A stretch of DNA of 64,000 nucleotides, from positions 19,686 through 83,685 of the forward strand of contig JBBDYH010000130.1 of the NCBI GenBank assembly GCA_040901795.1. The letters run 5' to 3'. The DNA comes from JBBDYH01 sp040901795 (GTDB lineage Bacteria > Planctomycetota > Planctomycetia > Pirellulales > JALHPA01). The notes under the pieces are model-generated. The model worked only from the letters and a program-made list of their open reading frames with translations, searched no databases and had not been told where the DNA came from. Position numbers and translations under genes: made by a program. Positions 54,534 through 63,828 of this stretch are shown here, in pieces; the stretch's first letter is position 1, and every line of letters begins with the position of its first letter.

Positions 54534-56063
54534 CTACGCCTGCGCATCGTCCCATTTCGGTCGCCAGAGAGGTAAACGGGGAAAGAGCTCGCCCGCCGTT
54601 TCCAGTGCGATCTGTGTCGAGGGGATGATTCGCCCCTGCTGGACTGATTCGGCGATGTCGTTGTGTCCCAGCAACATCCGCGTGAACTCGTTGTCTTTAA
54701 GCGCCAGATAGCTGCGGCCTAGCCTACCGCTGCTGAGCCGCACGCCACGGCGAGTCACAGTGAGCACCTGCCTGGTCCCCTCGATGAACAGCCCCAGCTC
54801 GCAGACTGGCGGCAGATTGGCCGTGCGGGCTCGCTCGGCGAGCTCCGGTTCGATAGCCCTGACAAACTGTGCGGGATTCAGGACCTTGACCATCTGCACT
54901 TCGCTGCCGTTGCTCTCGCTGGCGTTGGTCATGCCACCTGCCTCAACGACAAGCTGGTGCAGGGAATCACCTGGCGGCGCTTCTACGGCGATCGTCTGCC
55001 GGTTGCGTTCGATCGAGTCGCCGCAGGCCCGCGCGAGTAACTGGACGGCTGCGGCGGAGTGATCGGGCGACGTTAACAGTTCGACCACGCGGTCCTGGCA
55101 AACCACGGCGTAGCCCACGATCGGGGCATTCGTGTCGACCAGTTCCATCCGGTCGCGTCCGTGAATCGCTACGATGATGTGGTCGAATGCCTTACGGCTG
55201 ATGAGCCAGCGCCAGTAGGCTTCGCTCCGCTCTAAAGGGCCGTAGCCCCGTACGGTTTGCTGCGCGTAGATGCGCATCAGTGATGGTAGCTCGACGTGTC
55301 GCCACAGCCGGATGCTCAACGGAGGGCGCGGCTCGGACGCCGCTGAAAGGTGGGCGAGAATGTCTCGAGCCCGGTTGAGCGAATAACTCTCCCGCCCGCA
55401 CACGGCCCAGCCGGCGCTCCGGAAAAACTGCGGAATTCGCGTCCGCAGGACGCCCAGGGTGGCGCCGGAGTTGCGCATTTCCTGCTCGGCACGGTGCAGC
55501 AGTCGCGTGGCGTACCCTCGCGAGCGGAATTCGGGAAGCGTGCCCACCCATTGCAACTGCGCAATCGGCAATTGCAAGCCGCCAAACCACATCTTCCGGT
55601 GCGACAACTGCAAGTGCGCTGCAATTCGCCCCTCGCGCTTGATGAGCAGGCGCTGCGCAGGGTCGTACGTCGGCTCGTCTTGCACCGCGTGAAACTCTTC
55701 ACGCGATGGCGCTTGAAAGACCGCCAACAGAAACTGATAGATCTCGGGGTGGTCCCCTGCGCGCGCAGAAACCAACTCCTCCAGCGGCGCACGGGTGCGG
55801 CGACGACTTCGCAGACCGACTTGTGGGCGTTCCGAGCCCAGGCGCGCAGCGCGAGCCGCGAGGGGCTTTTCAAGGGGAGGTAAGACTGACCGCGAAGTGC
55901 GGAGAGAATCGCCGTTGCTGTTGGCAGGCGAGTGGCGTCGGTCAGTCAGTTGTCGCTGCGTAGTTTGTGGCAGCGTGGGGTCGAGAGTCCGTTTCGCGCG
56001 GGCGGCTTCCTTGGCCGCTGGTCTGCCGTGCGAAACGGCCGGCGTCGTATCCGCTCGGCTCAT
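54534..56063 (-). CDS. GNAT-fold acetyltransferase-like protein
   Basis: 509 residues. The first ~95 residues are basic and low-complexity. An N-terminal GNAT domain (about 110-240) shows the acetyl-CoA loop QWVGTLPEFRSRGYATRLLH (the Q/RxxGxG/A region), then LGVLRTRIPQFFRSAGWAVC. A second domain of GNAT-like layout and a C-terminal sterol-carrier-like part (about 415-500, FIEGTRQVLTVTRRG...) follow, as in Eis-type multi-domain N-acetyltransferases. The substrate is unknown. Confidence 0.75.
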   Translation of the reverse strand: MSRADTTPAVSHGRPAAKEAARAKRTLDPTLPQTTQRQLTDRRHSPANSNGDSLRTSRSVLPPLEKPLAARAARLGSERPQVGLRSRRRTRAPLEELVSARAGDHPEIYQFLLAVFQAPSREEFHAVQDEPTYDPAQRLLIKREGRIAAHLQLSHRKMWFGGLQLPIAQLQWVGTLPEFRSRGYATRLLHRAEQEMRNSGATLGVLRTRIPQFFRSAGWAVCGRESYSLNRARDILAHLSAASEPRPPLSIRLWRHVELPSLMRIYAQQTVRGYGPLERSEAYWRWLISRKAFDHIIVAIHGRDRMELVDTNAPIVGYAVVCQDRVVELLTSPDHSAAAVQLLARACGDSIERNRQTIAVEAPPGDSLHQLVVEAGGMTNASESNGSEVQMVKVLNPAQFVRAIEPELAERARTANLPPVCELGLFIEGTRQVLTVTRRGVRLSSGRLGRSYLALKDNEFTRMLLGHNDIAESVQQGRIIPSTQIALETAGELFPRLPLWRPKWDDAQA

Positions 56064-56197
56064 TTCGCAGTCCTCTTGCGACTTTTTGCTGGGTCAATCC
56101 ATTCAGCCCTTGTAAGCGTACGATGAGCCGCCAGAAAATTCCAGCCTCTATTGACAACTTTTCGAAAAAATATTTTTGGACGACCACTGAGGACCGA

Positions 56198-57883
56198 CTA
56201 GCTCGCGCCGCTTAAGAACTCGCGTAGCTGATGCGCGGGATAGAGACAGAGGCTGTATTCGCGCGACGAAAGGACCGCGTCGGCGCGCGCCTGCCGTTCA
56301 AGCCGTTCGATGTCGGCCAACAGCTTCGCGCGGCAGTCTGAGAGCCACGGCTGCAACGCCAGATTGGCCGAGCGAATCGCCTCGTGCCGAGTGCGCGCGT
56401 TGTCTTGCGACTTCGCCATCGCGATCCACTGCCGCTTCATGTCGATCGAGCGCTGCAATTCCCAGTTCGCTGGCTTTGCCGCCGGCCCCGAACAGCGCTC
56501 GCAATGTCGTTGTTGCGAAGGTGGTTCCACGAACCGCTCAGGGTGGTAGGTCAGTTCCCGGAGCGCTTGACGCGTACGGCGAAGCTCTTCGGCAGCGCCG
56601 CGATTGTGCTCGATCGGCAGCCGCAACGTGCCCGATACCACCATGTACCCCGGCGGCTCCAAGCCGAAGAACTGCTCGATCAATACATCCGTCATTTGGT
56701 CGTACTTGGCGCCGCCGATGCCGTGGACGAACAAGTCGCCCAGCAGCACACGGGCGAGCATCGTGGTGATCAACGCCCGCGTTCGCAAGCGCACACCCAG
56801 CCGCGCCAGCTCCTGCAGTTGCTCGATCGCACGATCGGGATTGGTTTCGGCCGATATATCGAGCGGCTGCTCCCAGCCGGCACGGTCGGCCAGCACAATA
56901 CCGTTGTCCCGCGAGCGGACGAAAAGCCGCCGCCGCGTGGGGTCGTCCGCTCTCCATACCCAGAAGGGCGCTTCCAGCCAATCGCCTTCCGCTGACAACT
57001 CGGGCACCGGATGGGCATGGCTGCGGACGTGGTTGGCACTGCGGTACTCAAACAGGGCAGCGTTGTAAATCTCCCACAGCCGTGGCAAATGCGCCAGCAG
57101 ATGGGCGGCGAAACGATGAAACGCCGGCAGCGAGCAGACGCGGCTCTGTGGAATCTCGAGCGTCGCCGCGCCCCAGCGCCCCTCCCAGACGTGCCGCGCC
57201 TGGGCGAGACATTCGCCGAGCCGGTCGGTGTGGCGCGAGCGGCTGAGTACATCCGGCCAAAAGTCTTTGACGAGCGGTCGGGGCACGAGCGTGGTCAGCT
57301 TGTCAGCGACGCGATCGGCGAACGACTCGAACAGCGCTCGATCGACAATCCGGCGTTCCTCAAACGGCACCGCGGTCGTGGGCCGGTCGAAGAGCACCGA
57401 CTCGACGAGCGGCCGAGTTGCCGAGCCGGTTGGCACGCGCAGCGATGAGGCCTTGATCGTATCGCTATCGACCACCAGGTTCACCGCGACGGCGCCGCTG
57501 GCGCGAGCGACCGAGTGGAGCATGAAATTCTTGAGCCACACGCCCGGATGAAACAGTTCGGGCTGATGGCCGGCGAGCACCAACGAGGGCTGGGCGGCGA
57601 TCCCCCCGCTTTGCTCTAAGCTAGAGACATCCCGGTAGGCCCGCGTGTAGGCCAGCGCCTCGGCTAGCAACTGGCGGCGCGCCTCAGCCGCCAAATCCGG
57701 CAGCGATTGCCCGTGCACGTCGTAATCGCATGCTTCGAGCCGGGCGCGATGCGCGGCGATGAGTTCAGCACCCGCCGAGACAGGCGGCGCCACGAGCTTG
57801 CCGCCGTCGTCGCGCGGGGTCTGGAACCGCGGCGGTCGCGCGCGATCACCCATGCTCGGTTCGGCTTCCAGAGAGTTACACAC
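56198..57883 (-). CDS. large protein with remote BshC-like layout
   Basis: 561 residues. LVLAGHQPELFHPGVWLKNF, then AVNLVVDSDTIKASS and RALITTMLARVLLGDLFVHG with GGAKYDQMTDVLIEQFF, recall in order the GQQ..L..GP..T..KA, ATED and LLRP..QD..LPT..YVGGP blocks of BshC (bacillithiol synthase). A Cys cluster (HCERCSGP) lies near residue 458, followed by a coiled C-terminus. The resemblance is by pattern only; function is unproven and no bshA/bshB is nearby. The start may be GTG 57883 or ATG 57853. Confidence 0.55.
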   Translation of the reverse strand: MCNSLEAEPSMGDRARPPRFQTPRDDGGKLVAPPVSAGAELIAAHRARLEACDYDVHGQSLPDLAAEARRQLLAEALAYTRAYRDVSSLEQSGGIAAQPSLVLAGHQPELFHPGVWLKNFMLHSVARASGAVAVNLVVDSDTIKASSLRVPTGSATRPLVESVLFDRPTTAVPFEERRIVDRALFESFADRVADKLTTLVPRPLVKDFWPDVLSRSRHTDRLGECLAQARHVWEGRWGAATLEIPQSRVCSLPAFHRFAAHLLAHLPRLWEIYNAALFEYRSANHVRSHAHPVPELSAEGDWLEAPFWVWRADDPTRRRLFVRSRDNGIVLADRAGWEQPLDISAETNPDRAIEQLQELARLGVRLRTRALITTMLARVLLGDLFVHGIGGAKYDQMTDVLIEQFFGLEPPGYMVVSGTLRLPIEHNRGAAEELRRTRQALRELTYHPERFVEPPSQQRHCERCSGPAAKPANWELQRSIDMKRQWIAMAKSQDNARTRHEAIRSANLALQPWLSDCRAKLLADIERLERQARADAVLSSREYSLCLYPAHQLREFLSGAS

Positions 57884-57925
57884 AGCGCTCGCTTACCCCG
57901 TAGTTGCTGCGATACGGCAGATCGC

Positions 57926-58669
57926 TCAGGCACAGGACGACCGAACGGGACGCCGCTCGTGCCGCCGCTCCAGCAGCCGCGCCTCGCTGCGCTCAATTAC
58001 CGCGCGATAATGCGCCAGACGCGTGTGGGCGTCGTCGAGCGCTCCACCGAACGACCGCTTCTCGTCAAGATAGATCAATGGCACCGGCAGTTCTACGATC
58101 CGCAGACCGCAATTTGCCGCTTGCACCCACAACTCCAGCGGCATCGCGTAGCCCGGTTCGCTCAGATCGAAGCAGGTTAGCGCCGGCACGCGATACGCCT
58201 TGAAGCCGCAAAAGGCGTCAGTCAGGTTCAAGCCGAGCCTTCGATTCACTTCTTCGGTGATCAACCGATTGATGCGGCGACGATCGGCCGGCGGAGCGGT
58301 CTGGTCATCGAAGGTCTGCAAGTACCGACTCCCGGAGACGATATCGACCTCGTCGGTGCAAGCGGCGGCGAACTCCGGAATTCGCTGCGGCTCATGTTGA
58401 CCGTCGCAATCGATTGTCACCAGCACGTCGTAGCCTTCGGCCAGCGCATAGTCGAAGGCGCTTTTCAGTGCGGCGCCATAGCCCCGGTTTTGCGGATGCC
58501 GCAGCAAGCGAACGTCGCGGCGCGCGGCGAGCAGATCCGCCGTGCCGTCGCTCGAGCCATCATCCACCACCAGAACATCGCTGCTATACCGGCGCACTTC
58601 GTCGAGCACCGGCGTCACATGGGCGACTTCGTTGTAGACGGGCAAGGCTGTCAGGAAACGGCGCGGCAT
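57926..58669 (-). CDS. family 2 glycosyltransferase
   Basis: 247 residues from ATG 58669. GT-A fold: TALPVYNEVAHVTPVLDEVR, VVDDGSSDGT, HPQNRGYGAALKSAFDYAL, the DxD-like TIDCDGQHEP and a C-terminal acceptor part (DAFCGFKAY). Close in type to dolichol/polyprenyl-phosphate sugar transferases but without C-terminal membrane helices. The longer frame from 58888 adds 73 residues unlike the family and is rejected. Confidence 0.88.
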   Translation of the reverse strand: MPRRFLTALPVYNEVAHVTPVLDEVRRYSSDVLVVDDGSSDGTADLLAARRDVRLLRHPQNRGYGAALKSAFDYALAEGYDVLVTIDCDGQHEPQRIPEFAAACTDEVDIVSGSRYLQTFDDQTAPPADRRRINRLITEEVNRRLGLNLTDAFCGFKAYRVPALTCFDLSEPGYAMPLELWVQAANCGLRIVELPVPLIYLDEKRSFGGALDDAHTRLAHYRAVIERSEARLLERRHERRPVRSSCA

Positions 58670-58895
58670 CGTATGTAAGGGCTTTCCAATTTGAGGTTCT
58701 GTCCCAACGGCCGGCGGGCCGCTGCCAACGTTCAAACGCAGTCGGGTCGTCCCATTGTAGACGCTGCGCTTGCCCGGACAACCAGCACGGATCGGCACAT
58801 GCACCGTAAGCCGGCCTTGCAGCGCCGCCAGTGAAAACTCGACGGCCTTGGAAGGCCGTCGTACATGCTCGACAAGCTCGGCGAACACATGCGAG

Positions 58896-60182
58896 CTAGT
58901 CGAACCTCAGCAGGGCATACTTTTTCTTGCCGCTGCGCAGCACCGTCACGGTCTCGCTGGCCAGATCGCGGGATGTAAGCGTATAGTCGAGGGAATCGAC
59001 GCGACGATTATTAATGTATGCGCCCCCTTGTTCGATCACGCGACGGGCCTCGCTCTTGTTCTTAGCCAGACTGGATTCGACGAGCGCGTCGATGAGCGAC
59101 AGGCCATCGCTGGCGAGCTTTTCACGCGGCAGCACTTTGCTGGGCACGTCGGCAAAGATCTCGCCGAGCTGTGAGTCGGAGAACTCGCTGATCTCCGCGC
59201 CAAAGAAGATCTCGGTCGCGCGCTTCGCCGCCGCCAGTCCCGCCTCGCCATGGACCAGCCGCGTCAGCTCTTCGGCCAGCCGCCGCTGGCTTTCGCGTTT
59301 GGCCGGCTCGGACGCTCGTGCCGCGTCGAGAGCCTCGATCTCGTCGTGCGAAAGCTCGGTCAAAAACCGGAGACACTTGCCGGCGTCGGCGTCCTCGGTG
59401 TTGATCCAGTACTGGTAGAACTGATAGGGACTGGTGCGCGCCGGCGAGAGCCAAATGGCCCCGGCCTCGGTCTTGCCCATCTTGCTGCCGTCGCTCTTCG
59501 TCAACAGCGGACAAGTCATCCCAGAGAGCTGTACGCCGCGCATCCGACGGGCCAAATCGATGCCTGCGGTGATATTCCCCCACTGGTCACTGCCCCCGAT
59601 TTGTAGCTCGCAAGCGTGATGCTCGTTGAGGTAGACGAAGTCGTAGGCCTGCAAGAGCATGTAACTGAATTCGGTGTACGACATGCCCGTGTCTTCGCGA
59701 TCCAGCCGCGCCCGCACGCTCTCTTTGGCCAACATCACGTTGACCGGGAAGTTCTTGCCGACGTCGCGGAGGAATTCGAGGTAACTGAAGCGGTTCATCC
59801 AGTCATAGTTGTTGACGAGGACCGCACGCGTGGCGCTTGTGCCGAAGTCGAGAAACTGTCGCATCTGGGTTTCGATGCCCGCGACGTTGGCCCGCAGCGT
59901 ATCGACCGAGAGCAACTTGCGCTCTTCGCTTTTGCCGCTGGGATCGCCGATCATGCCGGTGGCACCGCCGACGACGGCGATCGGCCGGTGCCCGGCCTTC
60001 TGAAAGCGCCGCAGCAATAACAGCGGCAACAAACTGCCGACGTGCAACGACTCAGCCGTCGGATCGAAGCCGGCGTAGAGCGTTCGCGGCTGATCCATCA
60101 GCCACTTCGCCAGCGCCGACTCCTCCTCGGTCGTCTGATGAATCAGCCCACGCCAACGAAGATCCGCGATGATGTCGTTCAT
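58896..60182 (-). CDS. tyrS: tyrosyl-tRNA synthetase
   Basis: 428 residues. Class I signatures: YAGFDPTAESLHVGSLLPLL (HIGH-type, His47), QIGGSDQWGNI and SDGSKMGKTEAGAIW (KMSKS-type). A C-terminal S4 RNA-binding domain follows (NKSEARRVIEQGGAYINNRRV). The start ATG 60182 overlaps the ispD stop by four bases, so translation is coupled. The much longer frame upstream is a shadow of ispD. Confidence 0.96.
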   Translation of the reverse strand: MNDIIADLRWRGLIHQTTEEESALAKWLMDQPRTLYAGFDPTAESLHVGSLLPLLLLRRFQKAGHRPIAVVGGATGMIGDPSGKSEERKLLSVDTLRANVAGIETQMRQFLDFGTSATRAVLVNNYDWMNRFSYLEFLRDVGKNFPVNVMLAKESVRARLDREDTGMSYTEFSYMLLQAYDFVYLNEHHACELQIGGSDQWGNITAGIDLARRMRGVQLSGMTCPLLTKSDGSKMGKTEAGAIWLSPARTSPYQFYQYWINTEDADAGKCLRFLTELSHDEIEALDAARASEPAKRESQRRLAEELTRLVHGEAGLAAAKRATEIFFGAEISEFSDSQLGEIFADVPSKVLPREKLASDGLSLIDALVESSLAKNKSEARRVIEQGGAYINNRRVDSLDYTLTSRDLASETVTVLRSGKKKYALLRFD

Positions 60183-60919
60183 TTCCAGTGGTCGTCGTCG
60201 GCGAACGGGTGGGCCGGGCCGCTGAACTTCGGCTTGGGCAAGGCGTGCAGCGCTGCCTCCGCCAGGCGGAGGTCCTCGCGTGTGGTGATCTTGATGTTGA
60301 TGTTCGATCCCGGTACGACGTGCACCTTTTTGCCTAGCCGCTCGACGAGCTGGGCTTCGTCGGTGGCCGTGAAGCCGCCGCGCTTGGCGTAAGCCTCCAA
60401 GAGCAACTGCCGACGGAAGACCTGAGGCGTTTGCGCTTCCCAAAGCCCGGTGCGATCGACCGTCTCGGCAATCGCATGGTCGGCGCCCACGCGCTTCAGC
60501 GTTGCCGAAACCGGAACCGCCGGGATTGCGGCGTCGTGCTTTTCGGCCGCCTCGAAGACGGCGGTGATCCACTCGTCGACGATGCACGGCCGCGCCGCGT
60601 CGTGAACGGCGATAAAGTCGATGTCGCTCTTCACACGCGCCAGCGCCCGCTCCACGCTGTCGGCGCGCTCGGCGCCCCCCTCGACCACCTCGACACCCAA
60701 AATCGCCGCATTGCCCGCAAACTTGAAGTCAAAAAACTCGCGATCGTCGTGCGCGATGATGAGGATGGTTTGCTTCACGTCGCTGCGATTAAGGAACTTC
60801 TCGGCGACGTGCAGCCAGACCGCACGCCCGGCGAGTGGCGCGAACGGCTTTTTGTAGTTCTTGTCGCGGAACCGGCTACTCTTACCGGCCGCCGGCAGAA
60901 TGACGGCAAACTTTGACAC
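60179..60919 (-). CDS. ispD: 2-C-methyl-D-erythritol 4-phosphate cytidylyltransferase
   Basis: Third enzyme of the MEP isoprenoid pathway; joins CTP and MEP. The nucleotide-binding LPAAGKSSRF (with Lys in KKPFAPLAGR), the HDAARPCI motif, PVSATLKRV and TATDEAQLVERLG are present. It carries a family-typical length of 246. It overlaps tyrS by four bases (ATGA). Confidence 0.93.
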   Translation of the reverse strand: MSKFAVILPAAGKSSRFRDKNYKKPFAPLAGRAVWLHVAEKFLNRSDVKQTILIIAHDDREFFDFKFAGNAAILGVEVVEGGAERADSVERALARVKSDIDFIAVHDAARPCIVDEWITAVFEAAEKHDAAIPAVPVSATLKRVGADHAIAETVDRTGLWEAQTPQVFRRQLLLEAYAKRGGFTATDEAQLVERLGKKVHVVPGSNINIKITTREDLRLAEAALHALPKPKFSGPAHPFADDDHWK

Positions 60920-61072
60920 GGCGTCACCTTTCGCAGGTTTTGATCGGCTCCCGCGCTCATTGTCGGCTTTGGTCGCAGACCGTCAAGCGAATGCGCTAGC
61001 ACGCAATCCCGGTCCAACCGTTCACCACGCGGCCGCAAAACTGGAATAAACGGAACCTCGTATCGCGAAATA

Positions 61073-61101
61073 TTGACGGGGCACGAATCGCTTGGTTTAA
61101 T
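61073..61101 (+). promoter_or_regulatory. sigma-70-type promoter for the phosphotransferase gene
   Basis: TTGACG (61073-61078), a 17-base spacer and TTTAAT (61096-61101): one mismatch to each consensus box. A transcript from about 61108 would have a leader of about 350 bases. Confidence 0.5.
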
Positions 61102-61247
61102 AAAACACAGTCGGGGGCCAGGCTCGGCAGCACGGATCAGCGCATGCGGGGGCCCGTTCTTCTGGTTGTCCGATGGAATAAGTCTCTTCTTCTCTCTTGG
61201 ACCTCGCCTGGGGTTGGTTGCTGTTGACCAAAAGGGGGCTTGCCGAT

Positions 61248-61331
61248 CCGAAACGGTTCTGATTCGCCAGCCAACGACCGGGACCAGGGAACGGTTTCGG
61301 AGCGCGACCGTCTCGTCGGGCCAGACGAGAC
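61248..61331 (+). promoter_or_regulatory. two perfect hairpins in the long leader
   Basis: CCGAAACGGTTC (61248-61259) pairs with GAACGGTTTCGG (61289-61300), a 12-bp stem with a 29-base loop. GTCTCGTC (61310-61317) pairs with GACGAGAC (61324-61331), an 8-bp stem with a 6-base loop. No known riboswitch class was recognised. Confidence 0.45.
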
Positions 61332-61455
61332 AGCGGACAATCGATCCGCATGCCGCGGCAAGTGGAAGGGAAGCTGCCGGGAACATGAATTTGCATCCTT
61401 GATTGTGTCGCAGTCCCCGTCCTGATCTAACTTTGAGATTGAATCGGCCGCCTCG

Positions 61456-63051
61456 ATGATCACCTTTGTCATCACTCTCGCGGCGACGTTCGCAGTCGCC
61501 CTTGCCGCATCCCTGTTTCTGACACCTCTGGTACGGCGGATCGCGATTGAACACGGCTTTGTGGATCGACCCGATGGGCGCAGAAAGATGCAGAAGGCGC
61601 CCGTGGCGCTGGGCGGCGGTTCGGCCGTGCTCGGAGCGCTGTTGATCGGCGTCGCGCTGCTCTCGGTCCTTTGGCTGGTCCACGATATCGACGGCATCGA
61701 AAACCTCAAGCCGTTGGCGGGCTTGTTCGCTGCGACGGTTCTGATCTGCGCCGTCGGACTGTTCGACGACTTTTGCGAGATGCGCGGGCGGACGAAGCTG
61801 TTCTGGCAATTGATCGCCGCCGCGATTGTGACGTTCGCCGGGCCACGCATCGAGCACGTTTCGCTATTGGGCGGCGAAATCGAGATCGGGCATTTCGGGG
61901 CGCTATTTGCGCTATTCTGGCTGCTGGCATCGATCAATTCCTTCAACCTGATCGACGGCGTCGACGGCCTGGCGACCAGCGTGGGCGTGATCTTCAGCCT
62001 GGCGTTTGGCACGATGGCGCTGATGATGGGCCAGGAGCTCGACGCGGTCATCGCGTTCGTGCTCGCCGGGGCGCTGCTCGGGTTTCTGCGGTACAACTTT
62101 GCTCCGGCGTCGATTTACTTGGGGGACGCCGGGAGCATGATCATCGGGCTGGTCCTCGGGGCGCTGGCGCTGCGGAGCAGCACCAAGGAGGCCGCCACGG
62201 TGGCGTTTGCCGCGCCGTTGGCGGTCTGGGCGATCCCGATTCTCGACTCGCTGGCCGCCGTTCTCCGCCGCAAGCTTACTGGACGCAGCATCTATACGAC
62301 CGACCGGGGGCATATTCACCACCGCTTGCTCACGCAGGGGCTGACCACGCGGCAGGCGGTGGCGATGATTTCCGGGCTGTGCGTTGTCACGTCGCTCGGC
62401 TCGCTGGCAGGCATTTATTTCGCGAATGAATGGATCGGTATCGTGACGGTGGTGCTGGTGTTGGGCACACTGATCACCACACGGCTGTTTGGCCACGTGG
62501 AGCTGATGCTGCTGAACCACCAGTTGCTGGGCATCGGCCGGTCGATCGTCTCGGGCGCCGGCGAGAAGTCGAGCCAGGCGACGCACCGCCTGCAGGGCTC
62601 GTTGCAGTGGGAAGAAAAAATCTGGAACGCTCTGGTAGAATCCGCCGAGCGATTCAACCTGACACGGATTCGCCTGAATCTTTACTTGCCGCATTTGCAC
62701 GAGGACTTCTATGCCACCTGGCGGGGGCGCGCGGTGGGCCCAGCCACCAAGGTCTGGCGGCTCGAGCTGCCGTTGGTCGCCGACGGAATGGCCGTGGGCT
62801 ATTTGCACGTGACCGGGAACCAGGATCCGCGCACTGCCAGCGCCCAGCTTGCCAGCTTTCTCGACTTTATCGAGCCGCTGGAGGCGCAGATTCTGGAGTT
62901 GCTCTCGATCAAGCCGGTCCCCTTGACGCCCCCGGCGGTTGCCGCCGGGACCGACGAGCCAGCGGCTCCCTCTTTGCCACAGACGTTGGGACACGAAACC
63001 ATCGTGGTGCCGCGGAAGGTCGATCCGGCTTTCGAGCCGACTCGCCGGTAG
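61456..63051 (+). CDS. polyprenyl-phosphate sugar-1-phosphate transferase (WecA/TagO/MraY type) with extra C-terminal domain
   Basis: 531 residues. The first ~350 form the membrane enzyme: about ten helices, VDRPDGRRKMQKAPVALGGG, the catalytic GLFDDF, NSFNLIDGVDGLA, YLGDAGSM and the cytoplasmic HIHHRLL loop. It should transfer a sugar phosphate (often GlcNAc-1-P) from a UDP-sugar to undecaprenyl phosphate, starting a surface glycan. The last ~180 residues are soluble, not part of the usual family, with a strand-rich section (FNLTRIRLNLYLPHLHEDFY, GMAVGYLHVTG) and a Pro/Ala tail. It is divergent from ispD. Confidence 0.9.
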   Translation: MITFVITLAATFAVALAASLFLTPLVRRIAIEHGFVDRPDGRRKMQKAPVALGGGSAVLGALLIGVALLSVLWLVHDIDGIENLKPLAGLFAATVLICAVGLFDDFCEMRGRTKLFWQLIAAAIVTFAGPRIEHVSLLGGEIEIGHFGALFALFWLLASINSFNLIDGVDGLATSVGVIFSLAFGTMALMMGQELDAVIAFVLAGALLGFLRYNFAPASIYLGDAGSMIIGLVLGALALRSSTKEAATVAFAAPLAVWAIPILDSLAAVLRRKLTGRSIYTTDRGHIHHRLLTQGLTTRQAVAMISGLCVVTSLGSLAGIYFANEWIGIVTVVLVLGTLITTRLFGHVELMLLNHQLLGIGRSIVSGAGEKSSQATHRLQGSLQWEEKIWNALVESAERFNLTRIRLNLYLPHLHEDFYATWRGRAVGPATKVWRLELPLVADGMAVGYLHVTGNQDPRTASAQLASFLDFIEPLEAQILELLSIKPVPLTPPAVAAGTDEPAAPSLPQTLGHETIVVPRKVDPAFEPTRR

Positions 63052-63109
63052 CGGTGCTCGCCGGGATTCTGTCTCGATCTCCATCTTGGATTGCGAGCAG
63101 AAAAAGCAG

Positions 63110-63129
63110 AAAAAGGGGACAGGTCCATT
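63110..63129. repeat. left terminal repeat of RAYT copy 2
   Basis: AAAAAGGGGACAGGTCCATT; its first 17 bases from 63111 are the exact reverse complement of 63843-63859. It provides part of the RAYT stop codon. Confidence 0.85.
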
Positions 63130-63808
63130 ATTTCGGCTTCTTGGGCCGGCCGCGTGGCCGAAGGGTTGACTCCAGACCGAGCCGACGAGCCGTATCAGCG
63201 GTCCAATGGGCGCCGCCGAAGGGCGCTCCCCGCATCACGCTGTGACGCAGCGCCGCCAGTTCGGCCTCGGTCTGTGGTTCCTGCACCAGTTCCCGCCAGT
63301 TGCGCGGCTGTGGCACGGGCCAGCGTGCCAGTAGCGCTCGTTGATCGGCCGTTCCCACCTCACGAATCCACAAGCTCGACCAACGCCAGTCAGCAGCATT
63401 GGCAACCAGATTGGCGCGCAGCGCATTTCGCTCGACGTACCGCAGGACCTGATAAAAGTGTTCGCCTTCCTGCACGGGAAACGATTTGAACCGGCCTTGA
63501 TAGACGTGTCCGTAGCCGACTCGTCTCCGATGCCGCTGCCAACGATTGGCGTGAGTTACGGTCAGCCGCTGGAAGAAACGGCCCAACACGCCCGCGGACG
63601 ACGGAAGGACGACGAAGTGCCAATGGTTAGGCATCACGCAGTAACCGCAAATCGCCAGCGGGATTTTCGCCAATGTGTCTGCGACGATCGCCTCGAAGGC
63701 CTCGTAGTCCGCCGGCTTGGAGAACAACTGCATTCGGCCCACGCCTCGATTGAGCACGTGGTAGACATAACCGCCCGGAGCGTGTCGCGCGATGCGAGGC
63801 ATGGTCAC
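63128..63808 (-). CDS. REP-associated tyrosine transposase (RAYT, Y1_Tnp family), copy 2
   Basis: 226 residues, complete. MPRIARHAPGGYVYHVLNRG, the HUH motif HWHFVV (about residues 62-67), GRFFQRLTVTHANRWQRHRR, GHVYQGRFKSFPVQ, YVERNALRANLV and the terminal GRPKKPK. The catalytic Tyr of helix D type is in the NRWQRHRRRVGYGHVY region or nearby; I cannot fix it by eye. The stop lies at the edge of the left terminal repeat. The gene differs strongly from copy 1 (3134-3991), so this is not a recent duplication. Confidence 0.9.
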   Translation of the reverse strand: MTMPRIARHAPGGYVYHVLNRGVGRMQLFSKPADYEAFEAIVADTLAKIPLAICGYCVMPNHWHFVVLPSSAGVLGRFFQRLTVTHANRWQRHRRRVGYGHVYQGRFKSFPVQEGEHFYQVLRYVERNALRANLVANAADWRWSSLWIREVGTADQRALLARWPVPQPRNWRELVQEPQTEAELAALRHSVMRGAPFGGAHWTADTARRLGLESTLRPRGRPKKPK

Positions 63809-63828
63809 ACCCTAGCGAACAGGGAGCT

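Larger units (their letters stand above)
60920..61455. other. divergent intergenic region with promoter and structured leader
   Basis: 536 bases between ispD and the phosphotransferase gene. No gene is supported; the overlapping frames are shadows without family character. It contains the promoter at 61073-61101 and two perfect inverted repeats (61248-61300 and 61310-61331). Confidence 0.5.

Noticed and set aside
58896..60587. Long form of TyrS with 135 extra N-terminal residues
   Set aside because: The extension is the out-of-frame reading of ispD; ATG 60182 overlaps the ispD stop and fits the family start.
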